64,000 nt of DNA from Geosiphon pyriformis (Eukaryota; Glomeromycota; Glomeromycetes; Archaeosporales; Geosiphonaceae): the NCBI GenBank assembly GCA_016748015.1, contig JAAOMT010000040.1, forward strand, positions 212,746-276,745. The letters run 5' to 3'. Position numbers and translations under genes: made by a program. Each line of letters opens with the position of its first letter. Position 1 is the stretch's first letter. The notes under the pieces were generated by a model. It did no database searches. It was not told the DNA's origin and saw only the letters and a program-made list of their open reading frames with translations. Shown here piece after piece: positions 42,970-53,587 of the stretch.

Positions 42970-44376
42970 ATGTCAGAACGTGCACATAACACAGATGCAG
43001 AGTTTGATCTGAGATATCCAGGAAAAGAGACCATCAAATTAGAACCACATTCATGCACCTGCATTGATCTGAAAATAGCACTAGAAATTCCAGCAACAAC
43101 AATGGTTCAATTAGCATCTAGGAGTAGTTTAGCGAAAAGAGGGATCAATATAAGAGGAGGAATAATTGATGCGGAATATATAGAAAATATCATCACCATG
43201 CTACAAAATGACTCAGAAAAAGCCTATATAATAGAGCCCAACAAAAAGATAGCACAGGCAATATTCCTGCCTCTGATTAGAGTAGCTCAGTTAGTGTCAG
43301 TGAGAAAGAGAGAGGAATTAGGAATAACAGTGAGGGAAATACAAGGATTTGGATCAATGGATAGAATAGAAGTACCAGTTAATATGGTGGAGAAAGAAAT
43401 TGTTGGCCAAGGAGAAATTATCTCAACTGGTCAAGCTATTTCCATTCCACTATATAGCCAGTACATGTTAGCAATAGAAAGGAAAAAAAAGGAGCAAGAA
43501 CAGATTTTTGAAGCAGAAACAACCCTTTGTGAATCAGGAGAGATTGGGTTAATCAATCTTCACATACCAGCCAAAAGCTATAGCAGCATAAAAATTCTCA
43601 TCTACAACAACACTGGCAATATCATCAACATACCAGAAGGAACCACCATCAAATATTTAACCACAGAAATAGAAGACCAACCACCAAATCCCATTCCAGA
43701 CTTTCCACAACTTTGTGAATATGTTGACATCACATCACAAACAATCTATGGACGAGACGAATGTTATTTGCTCCAACCAGAACAATTGGAACAAATAAAC
43801 ATGGGAAACTTAGATTCACTCCAATGTATGCAGCTCAAAATGTTACTCAACAATTTTAATGACATCTTTGCCAGTGAAAATGAGTTTGGCCGAACTGATA
43901 TTATCCAGCATCAGATTAAGACTAAAGATGCAATGCCAATCAAACAAAGAGCATACAGAGTGCCACCAGCCAGCCACGAGATTATTTGTCAAGAGATAAA
44001 CAGAATGCTTGACAATGGGCTAATTCAACTATCAATGAGTCCATGGTTGTTACCAGTGGTACTTGTTTATAAGAAAAATGGAAAAATCCGGTTTTGTGTA
44101 GACTACAGGAAACTCAATGGTATAACTCGTGGAGACAGTTATCTAACTCCACAAATACAGGAATTATTTGATGCTTTCAGTGAGAACAAATGGTTCTCTA
44201 CATTAGATTTGAACAGTGATTACTGGCAAGTAGCCATGAATTCAGCTGACAAGAAAAAGATGGCATTTACTACTAGAGAAGGGAATTTCAAATTTGAAGT
44301 AATGCTATTTGGCTTAACCAATGCCCCAGCAACTTTCCAACAGTTAATAGAAATTGTTTATACTGGCTTATTGTGA
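42970..44376 (+). CDS. dUTPase plus reverse transcriptase reading frame of element E
   Basis: Longest open frame in the window, 468 codons; the true precursor started upstream (TAG at 42943-42945). dUTPase: motif 1 HNTDAEFDLRYPGKE, motif 2 SRSSLAKRGINIRGG, motif 3 GGIIDAEY, motif 4 NKKIAQAIFL, motif 5 GFGSMD; these are the best conserved dUTPase residues here. A linker of about 100 residues with LQPEQLEQINMGNL leads to RT: FNDIFASENEFGRTD, SMSPWLLPVVLVYKKNGKI, CVDYRKLNG, LDLNSDYWQVAMN, MLFGLTNAPATFQQL. TGA at 44374 replaces a Trp just before the active-site line. Confidence 0.92.
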   Translation: MSERAHNTDAEFDLRYPGKETIKLEPHSCTCIDLKIALEIPATTMVQLASRSSLAKRGINIRGGIIDAEYIENIITMLQNDSEKAYIIEPNKKIAQAIFLPLIRVAQLVSVRKREELGITVREIQGFGSMDRIEVPVNMVEKEIVGQGEIISTGQAISIPLYSQYMLAIERKKKEQEQIFEAETTLCESGEIGLINLHIPAKSYSSIKILIYNNTGNIINIPEGTTIKYLTTEIEDQPPNPIPDFPQLCEYVDITSQTIYGRDECYLLQPEQLEQINMGNLDSLQCMQLKMLLNNFNDIFASENEFGRTDIIQHQIKTKDAMPIKQRAYRVPPASHEIICQEINRMLDNGLIQLSMSPWLLPVVLVYKKNGKIRFCVDYRKLNGITRGDSYLTPQIQELFDAFSENKWFSTLDLNSDYWQVAMNSADKKKMAFTTREGNFKFEVMLFGLTNAPATFQQLIEIVYTGLL

Positions 44377-44770
44377 AAATCAGTAGTTGTATACTTGGAC
44401 AACACCAATGTATTCTCAAAGACATTTGATGATCATCTTCATCATCTTCAACAAGTGTTTGAAAGACTAAGAAAAGCAGGACTAAAGTTAAATGTGACAA
44501 AGTGCTTCTTTGGCAAGACAGAACTCAAATTCTTGGAACACATAGTCAGCAAAGACGGCATCAAAATAGATCCAGAGAAAATAGATATAGTAAAAAACTT
44601 TCCAGTGCTGACCAATATAACAGAACTAAAATCATTCTTGGGATTCGCCAGTTATTATTGTCATTTTATCAAGAACTTTTCCAAGATAGTGCAGCCACTC
44701 AATCAACTGCAAAACAAAAATGCGAAATATGAATAGACAGAAAGTCAACAAGAAGCTTTTGATATTCTGA
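44377..44770 (+). pseudogene. Reverse transcriptase C-terminal part, element E
   Basis: Active-site line VVVYLDNTNVFSKTF (second Asp of YLDD is Asn). Thumb and connection: CFFGKTELKFLEHIVSKDGI, GFASYYCHFIKNFSKIVQPL. Open over 44395-44736; TAG there replaces a Trp (YEWT). Confidence 0.9.
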
Positions 44771-45177
44771 GGAAAAAGCTTATCCAAGCTCCAGTACTAA
44801 TCTATCCAGATTACAGCAAACCATTCATCATCACCACCGATGCATCAGGCCAAGCATTGGGAGCAGTATTATCTCAGAGAGGACCAAATGGCAGAGAACA
44901 TCTAGTAGCATATGCCAGCAGAGGTTTAACACCAGCCAAAAAGAACTATAGAACACCAGAACAAGAACACTTAGCAATATACTGGGCCGTCATAAAATGG
45001 AAAAAATACTTGAGCCAGAAGTTTGAAGTATACACAGATCACAAGGGATTAACATCACTCCAAAAACAAGAATTTAGAGATAGAAGACAGTTAAGATGGA
45101 AAATGGCACTCACACTATACAATTATATCATATATTACAAAAAGGGAAAAGATAACAGAAATGCTAACAGTTTATTG
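44771..45177 (+). pseudogene. RNase H of element E
   Basis: IITTDASGQALGAVLSQRG, HLVAYASRGLTPAKKNY, EQEHLAIYWAVIKW and VYTDHKGLTSL carry the first three catalytic residues (Asp, Glu, Asp). The fourth is altered: NANSLL where other copies have NADSL. Open 44857-45180, ending in a Trp/Arg-type stop. Confidence 0.88.
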
Positions 45178-46341
45178 TGAATAAGACAAATCTAAGAACA
45201 TTTCAACCCAAAAATATAATAAAAACCAGAACAATACCAATGGAAAAATACAACAAAAAAAATGAACATACAAAAATATCAACAATTGCAACATTATCTA
45301 AACACTCAACAGTTCAAGGAGAATTTATCTCATACAGAATAAAGGAGTATCAAACAACAATCAAAATATTTTATCACTCACCAAAATATACTTTATCAAA
45401 AAAATAGAAGGGATCCAGATCAACCAACCAGAGTAATTACGAAGCCAGAAAAAGAGACAATATTATTCAATATGCACTCAAATCCAACAGCAGGACATTT
45501 TCACAAAGAAGCAACCATAGAAAGAACTAGAAAAAGATATTATTGGCCATCAATGTACCCAGACATCATTCAATATGTTCAAAATTGTAACACTTGTCAG
45601 CGAAGAGGAGGAACAAGACCCAGTAAACCATTAAGACCAATCAAAGTGGAACAACTATTTGACCGTATGGGAATTGATTTAGTGGGACCATTAACAATCA
45701 CCAGCAGAGGAAACAGATACATAGCAGTAACTATGGACTATCTCACTAAATGGCCAGAGGCGAAAGCAATTCAAAGAGCAGATGCAAAATCCATTGCCGA
45801 ATTTGTTCATTAGGATTTGATTTGTCAACATGGATGTCCAAAAAAATTATTATCAGACCAAGGAACTCATTTTGTGAACAGAACATTAACAGAATTGAGC
45901 CAAAGATTCGGAATCAAGAGACCATTATCATCACCATACCATCCACAAACCAACGGATTAGTAAAAAAATTCAACAGAACATTGTGTAAAGCAATAGCCA
46001 AGCTCAGCCAAAAAAACCAGAATGATTGGGATTTGTTCATACCATCAGTACTATTTGCTTATTGGACAACGAAACAAAATACTACACAAGCAACACCATT
46101 TGAATTAGTATATGGAAGAATAGCAATGTTACCAGTAGAGAGAGAAATTAATACATATCCAGCTGAACCAATAACAGAGGAAAATTTTCAAGAAATATTG
46201 CTGAAAAGAACATATGACTTAATAGAAACATTGGAAAACAAACGAAGAAGAGCAGCTGATAATATCCAAAAGTCACAAGAAACACAGAAAGAAAGACACA
46301 ATAATCAACTACCAGACAAACCAGTTGAATTCAAGATCGGA
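45178..46341 (+). pseudogene. Integrase of element E
   Basis: Zinc domain in 45472-45813: NMHSNPTAGHFHKE, CNTCQRRGG. Core: first Asp in GIDLVGPLTI, second Asp in LLSDQGTHFVN, third residue Lys instead of Glu (NGLVKKFNR near 45955-45975; GAA to AAA). TAG at 45811-45813 is a CAG to TAG change. The following FELVYGRIAMLPVE and Lys-rich helix run into the N gap. Confidence 0.9.
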
Positions 46342-46676
46342 NNNNNNNNNNNNNNNNNNNNTGGGATTTGTTCATACCATCAGTACTATTTGCTTATTGG
46401 ACAACGAAACAAAATACTACACAAGCAACACCATTTGAATTAGTATATGGAAGAATAGCAATGTTACCAGTAGAGAGAGAAATTAATACATATCCAGCTG
46501 AACCAATAACAGAGGAAAATTTTCAAGAAATATTGCTGAAAAGAACATATGACTTAATAGAAACATTGGAAAACAAACGAAGAAGAGCAGCTGATAATAT
46601 CCAAAAGTCACAAGAAACACAGAAAGAAAGACACAATAATCAACTACCAGACAAACCAGTTGAATTCAAGATCGGA
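46342..46676. other. Assembly gap (20 N) with duplicated 315-bp flank
   Basis: Positions 46342-46361 are N. The sequence after the gap, 46362-46676, repeats 46027-46341 without any difference I can see. It starts TGGGATTTG and ends GATCGGA both times, and only the second copy continues into the GPY/F-like part. In a region where true copies differ by about 10%, an exact repeat bounded by N suggests two contig ends that were not merged. Confidence 0.9.
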
Positions 46677-46980
46677 GACAAAGTATTACTACATCGTACC
46701 AAAGCTGAAAAACAATAAAGTGGAAAATTTGACCCCAAATGAGATGGACCATTTCACATAGAAGAAATTCTAGGAAATGGAGCTTACAAATTAAGATTGG
46801 ATAACAAAATTTTAACCAAAGCAGCACATAGAAATCAACTGAAACCATATCACAACGTTATATTACCATCTATCAGTAATATTCCACAATTAAGAGTACA
46901 GAGAATACTAGTCCAACCAGATGAGATTCCACAAGATTGGAAACCAATCATTATTATCGACAACAACACATTAAATTGAT
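46656..46980 (+). pseudogene. Integrase GPY/F-like tail of element E
   Basis: FKIGDKVLLHRTKAEKQ, a stop at a Trp, KFDPK, a second Trp stop, DGPFHIEEILGNGAYKLRL and HRNQLKPYH. Then IPQDWKPIIIIDNNTLN ends Pol at about 46978. No chromodomain. Confidence 0.8.
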
Positions 46981-46998
46981 CCATCAAAAGAATATATA

Positions 46999-47664
46999 AA
47001 GACATGGTAAACATGACAAGAAATATCAGAAAAATAGAAATTACAGACAATATTCACTCACTAGCACAACAACTCTTTCAATTAATCTAACACCAAGAAA
47101 TGGAGATTACAATCAATCAACAAACCATTCAATATCAAGATACTAGAAAGACATTTCAACTCAGAACATGAAAGAAAACTGAAAATACTGTAAACAAAAT
47201 CATGGCAAAAGTAAAATTAGTAATAAAAGAATCGACAAAAGAGTCACTATATCAAGAGTTGACTAAAAAAACTTGGAATTGGTAGATACAACAATTTCCA
47301 CAAAACTATTGTTATTTTTACTTGGAACAACACGTAAATATCCAGAATCTATATATGGATAAAACAAAGTGATTATTCAACCAAAGAATACTACAACAAT
47401 TAGAACATTTTGTGGGAAAGAACAACTTATCCACACAAGCCCGAGCCATATACCAAATACATACAGCCTTTCAAGATAAACCAGAAATATTGCTCAACAG
47501 AGCAATGGATCTGGTTACCAGTAATCAATTGGGAAAAATTACCAATGCTCAATTTGAAGAATTACAGACCCAAATAACACAAGTAATTCTCGAAAACAAA
47601 ATCCAGGAAATACTTTAAGAGGGGGAATTACATGAGTTAGATTTCGACAGAGCTCAATATTAAA
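46999..47664 (+). pseudogene. ORF3 of element E
   Basis: Starts near ATG 47005 or 47014 with RNIRKIEITDNIHSLAQQLF, then MEITINQQTIQYQDTRK, matching the N-terminal plan of B and F. The last open part, 47412-47618, carries LGKITNAQFEELQTQITQVI; after a stop the same frame ends FDRAQY-TAA at the purine tract. The C-terminal match to F (RAQF-stop) and B ([12 protein letters not shown]) is the best evidence that ORF3 is one protein family. Stops at Gln and Trp sites. Confidence 0.68.
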
Positions 47665-47676
47665 AGGAGGGAATAA
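47650..47676 (+). other. PPT-proximal motif and polypurine tract, element E
   Basis: GAGCTCAATATT at 47650-47661 followed by AAAAGGAGGGAATAA and the 3' LTR at 47677. Confidence 0.75.
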
Positions 47677-48541
47677 TGTTACTCATAGAAATATAAAAAA
47701 TGTATTAGCATAATTATTAGCCAATCAGAAGTAAGCATAGTAAATGTGGAATTTTAGGATTCCTCTCAGGAATTGCAGGATTCCAGAAATTTCAGGATTC
47801 CCAATGAGGAATTACAGGATTCCAGAATTCCAGGATTCCTCTCAAAGGAATTGCAGAATTCCAGGAATTTCAGGATTCCTGTCATAAAGAATCGAGGAAT
47901 TGAGAAATCTCAATTATATATATATAGCAGTAATATTAGAAACAGAAAAGAGAGAATTGATACCACAGAATTCTTAGCCTAGAAACGCAATCATCAAATA
48001 AATAATTATTTTATATCTCCATCCACCTCCTCACTATTAACCCTTCATGTTGATAGTAATTGATACTTGATCATGCTAGAACAATAGCTCTTGATCATGG
48101 CTATTGACAGGATACTAATTTGCAAATTGCCTTGGCTTATTTCTTTGCTTTCTTTATTTTCTTTTCTTTCTTTTTCTTTATTTTATTTTGATTTGTTGTT
48201 ATATACTAATTGATAAAAAATTAAGTGCTGAGTTATTAACGTCAAGAATAGCCTGGTAAAAGACCCAGAAATATGAGTAGGATTTTATATATTATCAGAT
48301 AGCTTACCAAAAAGGCACAACTGCCAGACTAAATCTGGCCACCACACTGAGAAAGAAATTGGGAAAACTCTTGAAAAATATATCTACTATCGACACTATT
48401 GAATCTCTGTTCATTATACAAAAGACTCAACCAAAATCTTCAGATACAGTATCTTCAGAACAGCCTCAATAGAAGTAGTTTTTGAGTACCAAGTTATGGA
48501 TTTGTTATTTAATTCAACAGCAGAAATAATCACTTATAACA
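47677..48541 (+). repeat. 3' LTR of element E
   Basis: TGTTACTCATAG start and CTTATAACA end; 865 bp like the 5' copy. Contains the GGATTCC array at 47748-47900 and the TATA stretch near 47914. Confidence 0.95.
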
Positions 48542-49560
48542 TCATCTAGGTAGACTACTACTGATTTCCAAAGGATTCCTTTGTATACTACATCCATTAA
48601 GCGTTGAAATATGGCAGAAGCATTACAAAGTCCAAAAGGCATTACATTAAACTCGAAGTTTTTGTCTCGAGTGGTAAATGCTGTTTTTCCTTTGTCTTTG
48701 GGGTCTATTTCAACTTGCCAGTAACCACTTGCTAAATCTAATGACAAGAATCATTTCTTTTTCCCTAGATTGTCCAGAAATTCCTGGATGAGGGAGTGGA
48801 ATAACTATCTCCTCATATGATGCTATTTAGTTTTCGATAATCTACGCAGAATCACACTTTTCTGTTTTTCTTGGTGACCAAGACTATTAGCGAGGACCAA
48901 GGGCTTAATAATTCTTTAATTAGGCTGTTATCAAGCATCTGTTGCACTTCTTGCTTAATTAAGTTATCACCAGATGGGGGTATATGGTAAGCTCATTGCT
49001 TAATTGGTCAAGTGTCTCTTGTATCAATCTGATGCTTCATAATGTCGGTGCGTCTAAACTCATTTTCACTGGCAAAAACATCAGCATACTGATTTAGAAG
49101 AACTTTGAGTTGCATTTGTTGCAGGGTACTTAAATTTCCTAAATTCAATTTATTGATTTCTTCTGGTGTGAACAAGTAACTTTCTTTTGGCAAATTCTAT
49201 ACTTGTAAGGTAATATTACAGAATAAGAATAATTGTGCGAAATCTGGAATGGACTGGGGTTTTTCAGAATTCTGACTATCTGTGGATATGGAACTGACGA
49301 GAGTCCCTTCGGGAATTTTAATGGCATCTTCTGTTAGGTTGTGGATGGAGATTTTGAAGTGTTTATGGACTTTGGCCAGTAGGTATAGATTAGCAATATT
49401 GGCTAGGGAACAGATTTTGGGACTGGCTTCGAATAATAGGGCTTGATCTTGGATCTTTTGATTCACCTTGAGGATGTATTATCGGTATGGAGGAATGGAG
49501 ATGACGGTGTCGGTGTGGATAAATTCTACCTGGTTACTGTCTTCCTCCGTGAAATTAACT
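48542..49560 (-). pseudogene. Reverse transcriptase of element F, N-terminal part and linker
   Basis: Minus strand: linker (49466-49197, ANLYLLAKVHKHFKISIHNL), then FTPEEINKLNLGNLSTLQQM and ADVFASENEFRRTDIMKHQI. RT palm follows: the VLVTKKNRKV line near 48880, SLDLASGYWQVEIDPKDKGK near 48747-48700, MPFGLCNASAIFQRLM, and WKSVVVYLDD directly at the E border. Stops at Trp and Arg sites between these. Confidence 0.88.
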
Positions 49561-50060
49561 GGTACGTTTTCTCTTCCACTTGATCCAAACCCATTGATTC
49601 CTCAGACAGTGAGGCCTAACTTTTCTCGGGTTGTTATCAGGATTAATTGGGGTATTTTGACTAGGGATAGAAAGATAGCTTGGGCAATCTTTTCTTGTAA
49701 TTCTATTTTGTAGGGTCTGTTCGAATTGTTCTATAGCATCACAATGATGTTTCCCATGTAACTGGCATCAATAATTCCTACTTTTATGTTGATTTCTTTC
49801 TTGGCTAGACTAGATTGAGAGACAACTTGTACCATTGTACTAACAGAAATTTCTAACGCTATCTTAAGATCTATTTTTACAAGGGAATATGGGGCTATAA
49901 TGATGAGTGATTGTCCAGAGTATTGTAGATTGAAACCAGTATCAGTGTCATGTGCTCTTTCGGAGCAGATTCCTTCCTTATTGTCACTGTACCATTTTAG
50001 CTCTAGTTTTTTGGATAGGTTGGGATATGCAAGATACTGTTCTGTTTTGGTATCTTCAAT
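49561..50060 (-). pseudogene. dUTPase of element F
   Basis: Motif 1 HDTDTGFNLQYSGQS, motif 2 SQSSLAKKEINIKVG (Arg to Gln), motif 3 GIIDASYMGN, motif 4 EKIAQAIFLSLV near 49700-49660, motif 5 INGFGSSGREN near 49605-49575. A TAG follows motif 3 near 49730 (Gln). It lies between the Cys-rich region and RT, as in E. Confidence 0.85.
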
Positions 50061-50139
50061 TGGATCTTGAAACAACATGTTCTCGGTGATCAATACCTCT
50101 TCTTCGGGTTTAGGTAGTTCAGTGATTAGAAACAGTATT

Positions 50140-50790
50140 CTTGGAGGTGGATTGAACATGAGATCACATTCATCCCAGTACTGGAAATGACAGGGAATCA
50201 AACAGTGATCACATAGTTTGGTATTCAAATCGGCCAACCTTTGCTCCTGTTCCTCACGAGTTGGGGCCAATTCCTAATATCAGTTCTGAAATGCATCTGG
50301 GTCATCTGTAAAAAAATCATCCTCAAGGTAGTTGGGTCCAGTATATTCAGACATTCAAGAGTTGTCCTTAATTTCTCGTATTTCTTCGGGCGTGGTGCCT
50401 TTGGTCTTGGCACTTGCCATTCTCCAGATTTCATGGTCATTGTGTGGATAACCATCTAGCCTGTTGAGTGCTCGTTTCTAAGCATCCTCAATGGGGGTTT
50501 CCTTTCGTACCCAATTATTAATTAATATGGTGTATTGACAAGCCTCGTCACATGTTCCTCCTCTGCCAGGCACATCATTCCAGAGTCCTTTATCTGACAG
50601 GATTTCGTCACATGCAAGGCATGGCATGTGGTCCCACTTGCCTTGTTGTTTTGGTCGTCCAAATCTTTCCAGTAAACAAGACCTGCAATAGTATTTGGTG
50701 GTGGTGGGCTATTCTTCGTTGTCTCTGATACATGTGCCCATAGTGGATAGTTTTTTTCCACAATCAACACATATTAGTTTTGGGGGTTGG
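50140..50790 (-). pseudogene. Cys-rich region of element F
   Basis: Cluster 1 near 50785-50520: CVDCGKKLSTMGTC, YYCRSCLLERFGRPK, HMPCLACDEILSDKG, GTCDEACQYTILI. Cluster 2 near 50215-50150: LCDHCLIPCHFQYWDECDL. Trp-Asn-Asp-Val before the last pair is as in E. The two clusters are about 100 residues apart in all families. Several Cys are retained even where catalytic residues elsewhere are lost. Confidence 0.78.
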
Positions 50791-51019
50791 TAAAATAAGT
50801 TTCTTTGGTCCGAGGTTACATATCCTAATGATGACAATTGGGGTTCTTCTTCGGCTCTGCCTTTTTTTTTTCTTCCCAGGTTGGTGGTGGAGGTAGTTTA
50901 GTTTGATAATCATCTGTTCATAAAACCTAATAGGTCTCGATGGTTGGTGACATTGATGTGTCTTTGAATTCAATAAGGGGTTCCTTAGTACGTTGGTTTT
51001 TAAAGTGTTCACACATAGC

Positions 51020-51480
51020 TGGGACTTGGGCATGCTGTCCGTTGAACATAAGTTTAAGTTCTTAGGTGTTCCAGTCGAGAGTAGCATTGGCTTTTAACAA
51101 CCAGTTGTTTCCTACTAAAGCTTAATATTGAGTAGCTTTCATAACGAGTACTTTGGTAGGGATTTGGATTCCATTAATCTCGAAGAGGAAGTTGTCAATT
51201 TCTTCTATCAGGGTTTTTGTGTTCTCATCTGCTGTAATGATCTGGGTGGTAGCGACACAGTCTACTCAGCAACCTAGTTGGTCCATGAGCTGCTTCATGA
51301 TTATGCTACTAGCTGATCTGCTATCCAGGATTAATTTAATGTCTATTCCTCCAACTCTGGCATCAGTGTATAAGGCCATTATTGGTTTATCCTGATTGAT
51401 GGCTGCTCCACTAAAAAGGCTATGTGTGTTCAAATTATCGATGTCAAAAAAAAATATGGCAGCTAAGGTGGTGTCTTCAG
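51020..51480 (-). pseudogene. Aspartic protease of element F
   Basis: Minus-strand LILDSRSASSIIMKQLMDQL near 51335-51280 (Gly of DSG is Arg), KVLVMKATQY, a stop, ALVGNNWLLKANATLDWNT near 51120-51080. Stops at Gln positions (CAA/CAG to TAA/TAG). Confidence 0.82.
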
Positions 51481-51699
51481 TAATAGTAGCTGGTGGGATA
51501 TTGCTTTTTGTTTGCTTGGAAGGTTGGAAGATTTATTCTATATTCTCCTCTTCCATAGGTGTAGATTTATCAAAACCCTGGTCTTCCATAAGACCGAGAT
51601 AGGAAGCTTGATTTGGGTATCCAGTTGGTGTTGGTCGAGATTGGGCAGGACTGCGAGGGATTGGTCGAGACGGTCCACTGTTGGTTTGCACCTGATTGT

Positions 51700-53525
51700 T
51701 GTTGGAATTCCTCCATTCCTGATTATAGTTTATAGCTCGAGGTCTGGATGGGCTGTAAGGGGAAGTTTGATAGTAAGAGATTGCTTGTGTTATTGGTGGT
51801 GGTTGATAATAATTCTGGGGTGGTGGTTGAGTGTACGGGACTTATTGTGCATATAGAGGTGGTTGATTCTAAGGTATGGAATATTGGGGTACTATGTTTT
51901 GCTGATATCTGGATTGCTGGTATGGGTTTCCTTGATTTTGGTCCATGATCTTCCTTCTGCAGTCACGGGCGATATGTCCAGGTTTCTGGCAATAGTAGCA
52001 GTTGCGGGGATCGGATCTTCAAGGTTGTTGCTGTTGCTGACAGTTCTGTTGTTGTGGATATCTGCTATTATTGTTATTTTTTCTCCATTGGAGTGGTTGG
52101 TAAGTTCCTGTAGTTCCAGCTAAGAATCTCTCAATTTTCTGAGTTAGTTTCTTACTCAATTGGGTTATCTTTGCATCAATGTCAGAGGTTTTATTAATGG
52201 CTAAATTAATGGCTTGGGTATGGTTTGCTTCTTGTTCTGCAGACTCAAAATTGCAAGCAAAAGTGACGGCGTCTTGTAAACTGGTCAGATGGCAGGGTCT
52301 TATGGATCTTAGAATACTACTCTGCAATCCTTTAATGAATTGATTAAGAACTTGCGCTGTGGTGTAGTAGTTCTTTTTGATAGCTAATATTTGATACAGG
52401 ATTTAATTGAATTGTCTGAAATAAGTAGTTATGGCTTCGTGATCTTTTTGTTTAATTATGCTGAATTGATTCTGCAATCGGATTAATGTATTGGGGTCAC
52501 AGAAATGCGAGTTTAAACTTGGTAAAGGAGGTAGGCTTCTCTGTCAGGCTCTGGAACCATAAATTGGCGGTTCCAGTCAGAAAAAACAGCAGTGCCTGAA
52601 CTGTGTGGTTGTCATTCCAACCGTTAGCAGTAATTGCTTTCTCAGCATTCGTGATCCAAGAATATGCATTATCTTCTTCACCAGAGAATTTTTCCAATTT
52701 AGCAATATCCCGGTAAGCCATGATCCGGTTAATGGGTGGGGTGTTACTGGTTATGTTTAAAGGGATTGGTGTCCGCGTATTTGAGTGTTCTCCGGGTGCT
52801 AATGCTGGTTGCTTTTCTTTGTCACTTGAACCAATAAATTGTAAAATAGCTGTTTCTTCTATTAGGGGAAATGCTGATTCTGCTAGGTTTTGTGCTGATG
52901 GCTGTTTTCAAGTTGACGGGTTTCCTTCTGTTTGACTGGCTGTTGGGGTAAGATTTCCAAACAGCGATCCGTATTTTTCTAGTAATTTGGTCCAACTGTG
53001 TTGATTCTAAGGGTGTGGATTTCCAGAAGTTCGTGGTATTTCCAACTGGGTTTCTGGGGGTGAGTTGAATACAATTCTACTTTGGGGTGTCTGATGGTAT
53101 GATAGAGTTGTTGGGGAGAGGACCCTTGGTTTCTTATTGACCATGGACTTGGCTTGGGCAGTTACAGGGTTGTTGGATTCATTTTTGTATTCCTCAGGGT
53201 CGGATTCCACTGGTTGTTGTACTTGAGGGAATCATTGTGCCATGTAATATTTAATGTCTGTATCAATTATGCACAGAGTTTCAGCGATTACTCAGGTAGT
53301 CATGGCTGTTGAGTACTCTAGTAAGCTTTGATGGATTTGTTCTCCAAGTCTTCCTGTATCAGTTGCATGGCCTAACAAGCAATCAATTTTTGCATTGATA
53401 TAATTACAAAAATCACTTTCTGCATAAGTGGTTCTTGCTGGTATTCCTAGGTCTTTTCGAAAGTATTGAAATAGTGCTTTTCTATACAAGGAGTGGTCCT
53501 TTCCTATTGTTCCAATAGTCACCAC
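51700..53525 (-). pseudogene. Gag of element F
   Basis: Minus-strand frame begins at GTG 53525 in AAAAGTGGTGACT; the leader has no ATG. N-terminal KALFQYFRKDLGIPARTTYA and FCNYINAKIDCLLG (53525-53292). Gag domain from about 52721: AYRDIAKLEKFSGEEDNAYS, LTGTANLWFQSLTEKPTSF; a second open part at 52327-52019 with FACNFESAEQEANHTQAINL. CCHC knuckle CYYCQKPGHIARDC near 52000-51960. Tyr/Gln/Pro-rich tail to about 51700. Stops at Gln, Trp and Arg sites. Confidence 0.86.
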
Positions 53526-53576
53526 TTTTATGTATTTTTGGAGGTGCTCTGTCTCTGTGGATTTATAACCTCACAA

Positions 53577-53587
53577 AGAGCACCAAA
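53577..53587 (-). other. Primer-binding site of element F
   Basis: Minus-strand TTTGGTGCTCT next to the LTR end at 53588. An exact reverse complement, minus-strand AGAGCACCAAA, lies inside the LTR at 53627-53637. Confidence 0.7.

Larger units (their letters stand above)
38075..48541 (+). mobile_element. Element E: complete element of the E/W/Z family
   Basis: Two 865-bp LTRs (38075-38939 and 47677-48541) flank gag, protease, Cys-rich region, dUTPase, RT, RNase H, integrase, tail and ORF3. It is inserted into RT of F at the YLDD motif. The flanking 4-mers, TTGT (38071-38074) and TCAT (48542-48545), could be a duplication that has since changed by two transitions. It contains an N gap with a flanking duplication. 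The dUTPase-RT part is open for 468 codons. Confidence 0.95.
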
